From an uncultured Proteiniphilum sp. (GTDB lineage: Bacteria > Bacteroidota > Bacteroidia > Bacteroidales > Dysgonomonadaceae), in the NCBI GenBank assembly GCA_927407015.1, contig CAKMJT010000021.1, positions 42,296 to 106,295 of the forward strand: DNA of 64,000 bases. The letters run 5' to 3'. The notes beneath the pieces are model-generated. The model had not been told where the DNA came from. It searched no databases and saw only the letters and a program-made list of their open reading frames with translations. This document shows positions 10,217-19,119 of the stretch, in pieces. A program made the translations under genes and the position numbers. How positions within the stretch are numbered: position 1 is the stretch's first letter; every line of letters starts with the position of its first letter.

Positions 10217-10641
10217 TTCATTGTCTCATTTTTTTAGATTAATAAAATTGTTAGTGCGAATTAAGAACTAAAAGATTTATTCAATTATTGGTATTTTTAA
10301 AGAATTATGATAAAAGATAACTTGTGCTAGTTTGAATCACAAAGAAAGTTACACACGCTTAAAAGAGTAATTAAAATTTCGATTAATACCAACATTATTT
10401 TTATAACTTTTATTATTTTAAAGAATAAAGAAACAATTATCCTTAATAAATTGATTAAAATATTAGATTAAGCTTATGATTGAATAACCAAGCCGAAATA
10501 AACGAAAAAGGCCTCTATCAACGTATAATATTGTGATATAGACTTTTAGATAATTTCCTCAATTTTTCGTGAAGAAAATTCAGCAATACTTGGGATTAGT
10601 GAAAATAAATCTGACCCAATTTTTCAACATAAAATATTAAC
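10217..10641. other. AT-rich intergenic region upstream of susC
   Basis: This 425-nt gap lies between the regulator stop and the SusC start, both on the minus strand. It is strongly AT-rich, has no convincing reading frame and shows no TAnnTTTG box in the minus orientation. It is expected to hold the susC promoter and the target of the PUL regulator. An imperfect hairpin followed by T's, near 10503-10542, could end the regulator transcript. Confidence 0.6.
10503..10542 (-). terminator. Possible terminator of the regulator gene
   Basis: On the minus strand, imperfect arms (TCTATATCA and TTGATAGA) enclose a short AT loop and are followed by GGCC and a run of five T's. It lies about 100 nt past the regulator stop. 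The bulged stem keeps confidence low. Confidence 0.35.
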
Positions 10642-13185
10642 TCAGCGTAATTTGATCAAATCATCGAAAATCAAATAAGTTTTTTCAGCGAGTAAGGTTT
10701 CGTAATCTGTGGAGAATTTGTTAAAGGCATCTAATGCCTGTTTCTTGTGTCCCATGTGAAATAAGGCGTAACATTTAAGCGAGATGGCATCTTCATCAAT
10801 GTTATCGTGTAATAAAATAACATCCGCCATTTTTAACAATAGAATTAAATCTTTCTTAACCTCTTCATGTTCCTTGTATTGAAGCAATGTCTCGATAAGC
10901 GTATTGGTGAATTCAGTTTGGTATGATTCAAGCCACTCAAATTGTGCATATGGCAAAAGTTTACCGGTCAGTGCCAGATCTGCTAATTCCATTATAATAT
11001 TTTTCTTGAAATTAGAATTATTTTTCAACAGATTCATCAGACTCTGCACTTTGACATAATCACAAAAAATATGTTCAAGACCCTGAATCGTTTGACAACC
11101 ATCATCATTGATTATTTTGATTTCGTCAAACGACTTAAGAATTACTCTCAATTTATTGATATATACATTTCGGTTATTTCGGGCACTGTTATCATCCTTA
11201 TCAAACCACAAGATATTCTTTAACTCCTGGGAGGTTGTTCCTTTACCATTTTTGATGGTGTTCATCAGCAACAACAGAAACAATTGAAATGTCGTAGGTG
11301 CAAAATCACCAGTAATGTCATTTCCTTTGCTGTCAATAATTTTAAAGTTACCCAACAAATAGATGGATGCCGGTTTATTCTGTTCCATGGGTTGAATCAG
11401 TTCCGAATAGCTCGAAAAAACAGGAAATTCATAAACCAGTTTATCTCTCCTTCGTTTCTTTTTCATTAAAATATACACGAATCCAGCTAAGAGTATTAAA
11501 ACTAAAATTACCCAATATACAACCAAAGAATATTTATTTTTTCCTGTTTTCCGTAGTACGTCCTGTTCTAATTTAGGAGGATATGCAATTGAAAATATCT
11601 CAATTTTAGATCCGGTTGTAATATAGGTATATAGTTCGGATCTCTGTTCATCCAGAAAAAGGGTAGCCCACGATTCAACATCCAGGAAATTATAGGGAAT
11701 AGAATCATTAAATACAATAAATTCCCCATCATCTATGTTGAATTGGGCTAACCGAAGATGGGTATTGTGATACATATTGTTATATATCAAAGTGTAAAAA
11801 CAATTCGACTCTTCATCATATACCAATGTCTCAATGGGCACAAAGGGTGTTTCGGGGGTAGGAAGCGTCCAAATCTTCTCAAAAGTATACTCATTCAAAT
11901 CAAAATAAAAAAGGTCGTAATAAAATTTCGGAGACAATTCCTGGTGACCGGTTTGACTGCCATAGCCGCCAAATACCAATGCTTTCTCTTTATTAATGAT
12001 TGTTGATCCACTTAGATAACGGGGGCCGATCTGATCTCTTCTGTCGATTGTTTCCCAGAAGTTTGACTCCCGGTTGTAATGATGGACATTACTTGAATAG
12101 GTATAATGTCCATATCCCGATATTGTAATCAAAGAACTGTCGACAGGAGAAATAAACCGATTCTGATGAGCATACAATGACTCAATCGTTTTATTTGAAT
12201 TTTCAGACCATGTATGTGTATCAAAATTAAAAATATTAATTCTTTCTGTATCAAAATCATAAGACCACAACTGATTGAAATATTCATTATAAATAATTTG
12301 CCTGGCGTAGTTATCCTCGTAAGGTTTTCCTTCCAGATAAGGTATAGTATCAACCGTAAAGGTGTCCATATTGACACAATATAGCTCTTTATCGTTCAGG
12401 AAAAAAATTCGCCTGTTCAGTAAATCATGAGTACTCCCTTTGATGTTCTCCATCTCCAGGTCCATGACTTTTTTCCATTTCACATGCCGGTCGATAATCC
12501 AGATGGGATTGGAGACCCAGGCTTCAGCATTTTTCAAATCATCATATGCTTTATCGTTGAAATGTTCTGACAATCTCCAGTATCTGCAAAGCTCACCATC
12601 GTTGAATAATCGTACATTTCTCAATGACATGGGGCATACATCCACACTCACAAAATGTTGCAGATAAAGGGCACCAAAAACAACTTTAAACAGGTGCGTA
12701 TTGATAGATGAAGGAAATGTAGCCTCCTGCTTCACTTCATTAATAGATAAAGAGACACGGGAATTGGGTATATCTACATCAAGCCTTATTTTTACCCATT
12801 GATCATATCCAACTCCCGGTAACTGCTCCCATTTAAAGGAAAGAAGCGTCTGCTCTTTGTAAACCAGCCAAAAATTGGATGAGGTGGATGCAAGGTTCGA
12901 TACCAAATCAATATTGGTGGCATCATCTCCCACCAACCTGAAAATATAACCGTAAAAACCATCTCCTTCCCTGAAGTTAGCCTCAAATTCAATCGAAAAA
13001 TGATCAGAGAATTTAAAAAAATCACGGGGTGTCAGATTAAAAGAAGTACGTTTGTCCTGGATGACCTCATGAGAAGAAAAATACAAACCGGATTGCAAAT
13101 CATTCTGACCAGAGATCTTCAATGAGATGACAAAAAACAGCAGATAAATTACTGTTTTGCAACGATTCATATTTTCAAAAATCAT
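10642..13185 (-). CDS. Transmembrane PUL regulator: lectin/kelch-like sensor, TM helix, winged-helix with SARP/BTAD-like tail
   Basis: 847 residues. A signal peptide (about 1-26) is followed by a beta-sandwich resembling a LamG/concanavalin fold (about 30-205) and a beta-propeller-like region with kelch-type GG/GY motifs (about 225-540). A single membrane helix lies at about 552-574, then a basic KKKRRR stop-transfer. The cytoplasmic part holds an OmpR/SARP-like winged helix (about 605-700, with the NVYINKLR recognition region) and a helical tail like the bacterial transcriptional activator domain. It therefore looks like a one-protein sensor that binds a ligand in the periplasm and DNA inside the cell. 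It sits directly upstream of susC in the same direction. A second in-frame ATG is at 13170. Automated annotation may call such proteins galactose oxidase/kelch proteins; no oxidase ligands were recognised. Domain limits are approximate. Confidence 0.75.
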   Translation of the reverse strand: MIFENMNRCKTVIYLLFFVISLKISGQNDLQSGLYFSSHEVIQDKRTSFNLTPRDFFKFSDHFSIEFEANFREGDGFYGYIFRLVGDDATNIDLVSNLASTSSNFWLVYKEQTLLSFKWEQLPGVGYDQWVKIRLDVDIPNSRVSLSINEVKQEATFPSSINTHLFKVVFGALYLQHFVSVDVCPMSLRNVRLFNDGELCRYWRLSEHFNDKAYDDLKNAEAWVSNPIWIIDRHVKWKKVMDLEMENIKGSTHDLLNRRIFFLNDKELYCVNMDTFTVDTIPYLEGKPYEDNYARQIIYNEYFNQLWSYDFDTERINIFNFDTHTWSENSNKTIESLYAHQNRFISPVDSSLITISGYGHYTYSSNVHHYNRESNFWETIDRRDQIGPRYLSGSTIINKEKALVFGGYGSQTGHQELSPKFYYDLFYFDLNEYTFEKIWTLPTPETPFVPIETLVYDEESNCFYTLIYNNMYHNTHLRLAQFNIDDGEFIVFNDSIPYNFLDVESWATLFLDEQRSELYTYITTGSKIEIFSIAYPPKLEQDVLRKTGKNKYSLVVYWVILVLILLAGFVYILMKKKRRRDKLVYEFPVFSSYSELIQPMEQNKPASIYLLGNFKIIDSKGNDITGDFAPTTFQLFLLLLMNTIKNGKGTTSQELKNILWFDKDDNSARNNRNVYINKLRVILKSFDEIKIINDDGCQTIQGLEHIFCDYVKVQSLMNLLKNNSNFKKNIIMELADLALTGKLLPYAQFEWLESYQTEFTNTLIETLLQYKEHEEVKKDLILLLKMADVILLHDNIDEDAISLKCYALFHMGHKKQALDAFNKFSTDYETLLAEKTYLIFDDLIKLR

Positions 13186-13237
13186 AAATAAATGTATAAA
13201 AACAAAATGGTATGTTTTTTTAGGTCCGCATTAAAGG

Positions 13238-13245
13238 CAAAGATA
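13238..13245 (-). promoter_or_regulatory. -7 box for the PUL regulator gene
   Basis: TATCTTTG on the minus strand matches the Bacteroidetes TAnnTTTG -7 element and lies about 53 nt before the start codon. No clear -33 element was confirmed. Confidence 0.5.
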
Positions 13246-13295
13246 ACCTATCTCAGGAATAATTCAAATTAATTCTGCAAATTTTGGGTCAGAAC

Positions 13296-13325
13296 CAAAA
13301 AGAGAGCCATCCTTCACGGATAGCC
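13296..13325 (-). terminator. Intrinsic terminator of the padR-pspC transcript
   Basis: On the minus strand an 8-bp stem (13318-13325 pairing with 13305-13312, two G-U pairs) with a 5-nt GTGAA loop is followed by CTCTTTTT. It starts 46 nt after the PspC-protein stop codon, so it separates that operon from the PUL regulator. Confidence 0.7.
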
Positions 13326-13370
13326 CCCAGAATCACAATGAAAGTTATATAGAATAGAATAAAAAGTAGT

Positions 13371-15380
13371 TTATATGGAATCGGATGTGGCGGTGTGTTC
13401 GCTGTCCTCACCGGGCGTTGTCACATCGCCGGGCGTGTAGGTGCGGGAATATCTCCTGATCCTTTTCCGCACCACGGAGGGCGGCTGATTGTTCTTATAG
13501 TCGCTCAGCGCATCGTTGACCTCCACCGTTTTCCCTGCCGGGACGGAGATCTCCACGGTGATACTCTGTTCACGGAAGCCCTGGCTTACCGGTACGGACA
13601 GAAACTCCGGCAATACCAGCACTGAGTCTCGTTGTACCACAGGGTAGCTGAATTGTCCGATAGTTGCTTTGGCACTGCGCAGGTCCTTGCCGCGGGATGC
13701 GGCAATCGTCCGCACGTGGAAGAGCGAATCGTCGCTCTGCCGTATCTGCAGATGGATATCCCTGAAGAGCAGTGAATCTTCATTGACGGTTGTATAAGGC
13801 AGTTCATCGATATCCATCCCTATCCCGAAGCCGGCTTTGAATTCTGCATAATCCTCGTTATACGGCTCCATCTCCACATACATTTTCCTGGATGTCACCG
13901 GTGCCAGCGTTATCGTCTTTTCACCGGAACTCTCCACCTTGTATTTCTCGGCTACGCTGGTGGCGAGTACACCTGCCAAGGCAAAGCCTACAAACCACAG
14001 GACGGTGGCGACGACCCCGATCACCGGACGTGATTTCGCTTTCATCACACGGCGGATAATCCATATAACGATTGTCACCACAGGGATCAGGATGATCAGC
14101 ACCAGGGAGGCGATCAGCAGCTGTGTCTCCTGGCCCGGGTCGATGAACAACGACTTCAATGGCATCAGCTGTGCACCGGCAACCATGAATCCGATAAAGA
14201 GACCCACCAGCACGAGGGCAAATATACTGACGATGGAGAAGAAGATAATCTTCAGCAGGATGATCAACCCGTTCACACATCCCGGCCGCTCCGACGAGGG
14301 CGGGGTGGTGACACGCGACGGGGCTGCGGGCGGCTCCGGCGGCATCGTATCCATCGTATCCATCGTTGTCCCTTCCATGGACACCCATTCCTCTTTGCTG
14401 TGCGTATCCATGGCAGCATAAGAGACGGCGTTCACTGCCAGGCTCTGACCCGCGGCCGAAGTCGGCCCAGCGACCGATCCCTGGCTCTCGGTACGGCTTT
14501 TGGCACTGGCTACATTGTCGTTTACTCTTTCACGTATGGAGCGGATATACTCCTCCTCACCCATCATCTCCAGCTTCTGCTTCACCGTTTTTGCCTCGGG
14601 TATGATGATCCAGAGGACCACATACACCACCAGCATGCTCATATTGATATTCCAGCTGAAATGAACGTCACCGAACAGATGGTTCAGCGGGAAGAAGGAG
14701 ATCATACCCATCAAATTCAGCAGCAGCGGGAGTAGAAACAGCACGCGCGGAATCCAGGAATCAATCTTGAAGTAGGCAGCCATACCACCGCAGATACCTG
14801 CCAGAAAACGGTCGTTGGGATTGCGGTAGAGCCGCTTGGTCACGTTTGTCTCGAGCGCTTTCGGCTTTAGCACGATCCATAACACGATGTATACCCAGAA
14901 AAGAAATCCGAAGAGTAACACGAAGATGATCCGCAGCCATACGGGATCTGTCCTGAAATAGTGCGCCAGGCCGCTGCATACACCGCCAATGATGCGGTCG
15001 TTCGCATTCCTGTAGAGCGAACGATGCTCCTCTGTCTTCGGTTGCGTCGTTTCATCGCTGCCGCCTGCCGTTGCTGCCTGCTGCCGCTCCGACGCTGTCT
15101 CCGTCGACGCTTCATAATCGGTGTCAAAATCCTCGGGCTTGCCGATACTGGTGATGATAGATTCCACATCTTCATCGGTGATACAGCTGATCCCATGCTT
15201 CAGCCTGTTGCCGAACAATTCGGCAATACGGCATTCGATGTCATTGACAATCTCATCACCATCCTCCTCACGCGAGAAATAGCGCTTGAGACTCTCAATA
15301 TACTGTTTCAGAATCTCGTAGGCTGTCTCTTCAATGGCTATTACCTGTCCCTGAAAGTTAATGTTGATTACTTTTTTCAT
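13371..15380 (-). CDS. PspC domain membrane protein
   Basis: 669 residues. An N-terminal soluble segment (about 1-100) of the kind found ahead of PspC in Bacteroidetes is followed by two PspC domains (about 122-180 and 183-265, with RLYRNPNDR and GGMAAYF motifs). An Ala/Pro/Thr-rich linker and three further membrane helices (about 370-475) come next, then a C-terminal soluble region rich in beta strands. PspC proteins belong to envelope-stress systems and often act as membrane sensors. The start codon lies 4 nt after the PadR stop, so the two genes are co-transcribed and probably translationally coupled. No toxin or enzyme domain is visible. Confidence 0.85.
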   Translation of the reverse strand: MKKVININFQGQVIAIEETAYEILKQYIESLKRYFSREEDGDEIVNDIECRIAELFGNRLKHGISCITDEDVESIITSIGKPEDFDTDYEASTETASERQQAATAGGSDETTQPKTEEHRSLYRNANDRIIGGVCSGLAHYFRTDPVWLRIIFVLLFGFLFWVYIVLWIVLKPKALETNVTKRLYRNPNDRFLAGICGGMAAYFKIDSWIPRVLFLLPLLLNLMGMISFFPLNHLFGDVHFSWNINMSMLVVYVVLWIIIPEAKTVKQKLEMMGEEEYIRSIRERVNDNVASAKSRTESQGSVAGPTSAAGQSLAVNAVSYAAMDTHSKEEWVSMEGTTMDTMDTMPPEPPAAPSRVTTPPSSERPGCVNGLIILLKIIFFSIVSIFALVLVGLFIGFMVAGAQLMPLKSLFIDPGQETQLLIASLVLIILIPVVTIVIWIIRRVMKAKSRPVIGVVATVLWFVGFALAGVLATSVAEKYKVESSGEKTITLAPVTSRKMYVEMEPYNEDYAEFKAGFGIGMDIDELPYTTVNEDSLLFRDIHLQIRQSDDSLFHVRTIAASRGKDLRSAKATIGQFSYPVVQRDSVLVLPEFLSVPVSQGFREQSITVEISVPAGKTVEVNDALSDYKNNQPPSVVRKRIRRYSRTYTPGDVTTPGEDSEHTATSDSI

Positions 15381-15384
15381 ACAA

Positions 15385-15726
15385 TTATTTTATCTCATTC
15401 GTCTTCCGCGCTACGGTCTCAACTCCTGTAGCCAGTTCGTTCCATGTTGTCTCTAAAAGGGTGTAAAACTCAAATCCACGGTCGGTCAGTCTGAAATATT
15501 TCCGGGGTGGCCCCGAATTACTCTCCACCCACTGGTAAGTAAGGATCCCCGCATTCTTTAACCGGTTCAGCAACGGATAGAGCGTTCCTTCCAGCAGTTG
15601 CAGCCCTGCGCTCTTCATCTCGTCGATGATATCGCCCGGATAGGCCTCCCCTCGTTTGATGATGGAAAGAATGCAGTACTCGAGTACTCCCTTTCGCATT
15701 TGACTCTGTGTATTTTCTATATTCAT
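15385..15726 (-). CDS. PadR family transcriptional regulator
   Basis: 113 residues, the normal size of a minimal PadR protein. The winged helix shows the family pattern: EYCILSII near residue 16, then GTLYPLLNRL near 46 and GPPRKYFRLT near 68. PadR proteins are usually autorepressors that also control an adjacent membrane protein gene. Here the next gene encodes the PspC protein 4 nt away, an arrangement often seen in Firmicutes and Bacteroidetes. A promoter with an overlapping inverted repeat lies 25-57 nt upstream and is a good autoregulatory operator candidate. The signal sensed is unknown. Confidence 0.93.
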   Translation of the reverse strand: MNIENTQSQMRKGVLEYCILSIIKRGEAYPGDIIDEMKSAGLQLLEGTLYPLLNRLKNAGILTYQWVESNSGPPRKYFRLTDRGFEFYTLLETTWNELATGVETVARKTNEIK

Positions 15727-15750
15727 ATGTTGTTCCTGCTATTTACGATG

Positions 15751-15783
15751 CAAAGATACTTTAAGCAAAGTATTATGCAATAC
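15751..15783 (-). promoter_or_regulatory. padR promoter with overlapping operator-like inverted repeats
   Basis: On the minus strand TATCTTTG (15751-15758) is preceded by TTG (15778-15780) at a spacing of 19 nt, a close match to the Bacteroidetes -33/-7 layout. A perfect 7-bp inverted repeat with a 4-nt spacer (ATACTTT/AAAGTAT, 15756-15773) covers the -7 box and spacer. A second repeat (GTATT/AATAC, 15770-15783) covers the -33. Binding of PadR here would block the promoter. Confidence 0.6.
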
Positions 15784-16072
15784 ATAGTACCAAAATAATT
15801 CTATATTTTAATATTATTTAACAATACGGGCAGGTTTACGTATCACGCGCCCGGCTTCTTTTTTTTATCCGCAAGTCTCTCCAGCAATAGATTCCAGCAA
15901 TTACAGACACGGGGAACGCCGGTTGTGACCGGTAAATCGAATCATCGGTTTCGCATCGCATAGGCGCTTTTCCGTGTGAGAAAATACCCGAGAACGGTGC
16001 TGTTTGTATTGTTTGCCGGAAGATCTGTACGCCGGTTGTGGTATTCCATTAGTCGGTTTCAGAAAAATCGTT
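15784..16072. other. Intergenic region between padR and coaBC
   Basis: Divergent intergenic stretch. Apart from the two promoters at its ends I see no gene, RNA or strong repeat. A short repeated string (ACGCCGGTTGTG) occurs near 15915 and 16029. Confidence 0.4.
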
Positions 16073-16080
16073 TATATTTG
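16073..16080 (+). promoter_or_regulatory. -7 box for coaBC
   Basis: TATATTTG matches TAnnTTTG and lies 20 nt before the ATG at 16101. A GTG at 16080 that would extend the reading frame overlaps this box, so it is very unlikely to be the real start. Confidence 0.6.
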
Positions 16081-16100
16081 TGTTCATTAAAATAGTTGAT

Positions 16101-17318
16101 ATGTCACTAGCAGGTAAACATATTGTGCTGGGCATCACCGGCAGTATTGCCGCCTATAAATCGGCCACCCTCACCCGGCTGCTGATCAAAAAGGGGGCCG
16201 AGGTGCAGATTGTGATCACTCCCGCCGGCAAGGAGTTCATCACGCCGATCACGCTCTCTGCCCTGACGGGCAAGCCTGTCATCAGCGAGTTCTTCGCGGC
16301 AGGTGACGGCACCTGGCACAGCCACGTGGATCTGGGGTTGTGGGCCGACCTGATGATCGTAGCCCCCGCCACCGCCTCCACCATCGGTAAGATGGCCCAT
16401 GGCATCGCCGACAACATGCTGATCACCACATACCTCTCCATGAAGGCGCCGGTGTTCGTAGCACCCGCGATGGACCTGGACATGTACCGCCATATCTCCA
16501 CACAGCGCAATATTGAGATCCTCAGAAAAGACGGTGTCCAACTCATCGATCCTGCAGAGGGAGAGCTGGCAAGCCACCTGGAAGGTAAGGGGAGGATGGA
16601 GGAACCGGAGAATATTGTGGCAGTGCTGGAACAGTTCTTTGCTACACCAAACGACCTCACTCATCAAAATATCCTGATCACGGCCGGCCCTACCTATGAG
16701 CGTATCGACCCGGTACGTTTCATCGGTAACTTCTCTTCCGGCAAGATGGGTTTCGCCCTGGCGGTGGAATGTGCATCCCGTGGTGCGGAGGTGCTGCTGA
16801 TCACCGGCCCCACCGCCTTATCGGCCTCCCACCCCAACATCCGGAGGGTAGATGTGGAATCGGCCCGGGAGATGTTCGATATCGCCGTGAAAGCCTTCCC
16901 CGGAATGGATGCGGCTATCCTGTCGGCGGCAGTGGCCGACTACAGGCCACAACAGACTGTGGCAGAGAAGATCAAACGCAATGAACAGGAGCAAATTACC
17001 CTTACACTGACCCCCAACCCCGATATCGCGGCCACACTGGGAAAAATGAAAAAGCCCGGCCAAAAAATTATCGGCTTTGCTCTGGAGACCAACGACGAAG
17101 AGTCCCATGCGATAAAAAAGCTGGAGAAGAAAAATTTCGATTATATCGTCCTCAATTCCCTGCAAGACAAAGGTGCCGGCTTCGGCCATGACACCAACAA
17201 GGTAACGATGCTCTCCCGCAGCGGTATGAAGCTGTCGTTTGAGTTAAAAACAAAAAAAGAGGTGGCAAAGGATATCGTTGATATCGCTTTTGGCTCTTCT
17301 TCGAATAGATTCACCTGA
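16101..17318 (+). CDS. coaBC: Bifunctional phosphopantothenoylcysteine decarboxylase / phosphopantothenate-cysteine ligase
   Basis: 405 residues from ATG 16101. The N-terminal flavoprotein half (CoaC, about 1-185) binds FMN (GITGSIAAYK) and has the catalytic His75 in HSHVDL. The C-terminal half (CoaB, about 190-400) shows the AGPTYERIDPVRFI and NFSSGKMG motifs. Together they make 4'-phosphopantetheine for coenzyme A. With this start the numbering matches E. coli Dfp: position 125 is Asp in PAMDLDMY where E. coli has Asn, and position 158 is Ser in ELASHL where E. coli has the catalytic Cys. The stop overlaps the next gene's ATG by one base. Function is sure from the overall architecture; the two substitutions deserve attention. 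Confidence 0.95.
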   Translation: MSLAGKHIVLGITGSIAAYKSATLTRLLIKKGAEVQIVITPAGKEFITPITLSALTGKPVISEFFAAGDGTWHSHVDLGLWADLMIVAPATASTIGKMAHGIADNMLITTYLSMKAPVFVAPAMDLDMYRHISTQRNIEILRKDGVQLIDPAEGELASHLEGKGRMEEPENIVAVLEQFFATPNDLTHQNILITAGPTYERIDPVRFIGNFSSGKMGFALAVECASRGAEVLLITGPTALSASHPNIRRVDVESAREMFDIAVKAFPGMDAAILSAAVADYRPQQTVAEKIKRNEQEQITLTLTPNPDIAATLGKMKKPGQKIIGFALETNDEESHAIKKLEKKNFDYIVLNSLQDKGAGFGHDTNKVTMLSRSGMKLSFELKTKKEVAKDIVDIAFGSSSNRFT

Positions 17319-19006
17319 TGAAAAGTATATTCCAAAACGTATTATTCCTATTATTTGCAACCACGCCGCTTCTCACTTATTCACAGCAATACAGCAATCC
17401 CGTCACCATCACCCCCGCTCTCAGCGGCAACTTCGGTGAACTCAGAAGCAACCACTTTCACTCGGGGATAGACTTCAAAACCCAACAGGTGATCAACAAA
17501 CCGATCGTAGCCATCGAAGAAGGGTATGTGTCACGCATCAGTGTCTCCCCCGGAGGCTACGGGCTGGCATTATACATCGATCATCCTGCAACAGGGCATA
17601 CCAGTGTCTACGGACATCTTGACAGCTTCTCCGCCAAGATCGCCGCCTATGTGCGGGAAAAACAGTATGAGCTGGAGAGCTTCAGCGTGAATCTGCATCC
17701 GGAGAAGGATCTGTTACCGGTAAAAAAAGGAGAGCAGATCGCTTTAAGCGGCAATACAGGCAGCTCGGGAGGGCCGCATCTCCACTTCGAGATACGGGAT
17801 ACTCCCACACAGGACCCGCTGGATGCACTGGCTCATCTGGCCCGCGTACCCGATACGCAGAAGCCCGACCTGCGGGGTATCGCCTTTTATCCCGTAGACG
17901 GTAAAGGGGTAGTGAACGTCAGCAGCAATCCCCTCCGACTACCTGTCAGCAAGGACAAATCGGGGAACCCGCTGGGTACGGGAAGAGTCATCACCGCCTG
18001 GGGACGCATCGGTGTTGGTGTGAAAGCTTACGATAAGATGAACGGACAGCCCAATATCTATGGCGTGAAACAGATCCGGTTGTTCGTCGACGACGAACCG
18101 GTTTTCAGCAGTTCGATGGATCGCTTTCCACTGGCGAAGACACGCATGCTCAACTCCTTCATCGACTTTGAAGAGTGGAAGGAGAGACGATCTTTCTTTA
18201 TGAAATCGTTCATCGAGCCGGGAAACAGCCTCTCTCTCTATGAAGCAGTGAATAATGGATACATCGACATCACCGAGGAAAGAGACTATCGTTTTCGTTA
18301 CCAGCTGGAGGACCACTATGGCAACAGGCTCACCTACTCCTTCACGGTGATGGGAAAAAAGCAGCCTATCCCCGCTCAGCAGCCGTGTGAACAATATATG
18401 GCCTGGAATTTCAACAACAGCTACATCGGTATGGGCTTTTCACTCTCTATCCCCGGCGGCAACCTGTATACCGATATCTGCTATTCGCATGCCGTCACAA
18501 AAGACCCTGCCTACTATTCCGATGTGCATCGGGTGAACAATAAGCCCGTACCGCTGCATCAGCATGCACAGATGTGGATCAGGTTGAACAGTGATAAGCT
18601 GACGGAGAAGAACCGTTACGGCATCGTAAGCATCAGCGACAAGGGCACCGGGAGCTGGATAGGGGGAGAATACAAGCATGGGGGACTGACAGTAAGCATC
18701 AGGGAGTTGGGGAACAGGTACGCCATCACGGCCGACACCATTGCACCGGTGATCACACCGCTGGAAGCGGGGAAGTGGGCAAGCCGGCGACAAATCCGTA
18801 TCCGGCTCAGGGATGATAAAAGCGGTATCGCCGCTTTCAGGGGGGAGATCAACGGCCGGTTCGTCCTCTTCACTCACGATGCCAAATCATCGGTATACAC
18901 CTGCCGCATGGATGAATCACGGCTGCCCGAAAGCGAATCGAGGGAACTTATTTTTACTGCTGTTGACGGCGCCGGCAACAAAAGTGAGTACAGGGTTACC
19001 TTATAA
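17318..19006 (+). CDS. M23 family zinc metallopeptidase (periplasmic)
   Basis: 562 residues with a signal peptide ending near residue 22 (TYSQQ). The M23/LytM domain lies at about 45-165, with the zinc ligands in HSGIDF (HxxxD) and the intact HxH in GPHLHFE. The long C-terminal part (about 200-560) is beta-rich with no recognised catalytic motif. Such enzymes cut peptide cross-links in peptidoglycan or act as activators of amidases. The ATG overlaps the coaBC stop (TGATG), so the pair is translationally coupled although the functions are unrelated. Confidence 0.9.
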   Translation: MKSIFQNVLFLLFATTPLLTYSQQYSNPVTITPALSGNFGELRSNHFHSGIDFKTQQVINKPIVAIEEGYVSRISVSPGGYGLALYIDHPATGHTSVYGHLDSFSAKIAAYVREKQYELESFSVNLHPEKDLLPVKKGEQIALSGNTGSSGGPHLHFEIRDTPTQDPLDALAHLARVPDTQKPDLRGIAFYPVDGKGVVNVSSNPLRLPVSKDKSGNPLGTGRVITAWGRIGVGVKAYDKMNGQPNIYGVKQIRLFVDDEPVFSSSMDRFPLAKTRMLNSFIDFEEWKERRSFFMKSFIEPGNSLSLYEAVNNGYIDITEERDYRFRYQLEDHYGNRLTYSFTVMGKKQPIPAQQPCEQYMAWNFNNSYIGMGFSLSIPGGNLYTDICYSHAVTKDPAYYSDVHRVNNKPVPLHQHAQMWIRLNSDKLTEKNRYGIVSISDKGTGSWIGGEYKHGGLTVSIRELGNRYAITADTIAPVITPLEAGKWASRRQIRIRLRDDKSGIAAFRGEINGRFVLFTHDAKSSVYTCRMDESRLPESESRELIFTAVDGAGNKSEYRVTL

Positions 19007-19119
19007 ACGAGGTATTGACCCGACTCGTTGCGCTGACGATTTGTCGCCCTCAACTCAACCGGGATTTGAAGTGATTTTCACAGGGTCATCACAGAATTAT
19101 GCTGAAATAAACCGCTGTC

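Noticed and set aside
10642..13185. Galactose oxidase or kelch enzyme
   Set aside because: The kelch-like part lies before a membrane helix and a DNA-binding domain, and I saw no copper-ligand motifs.
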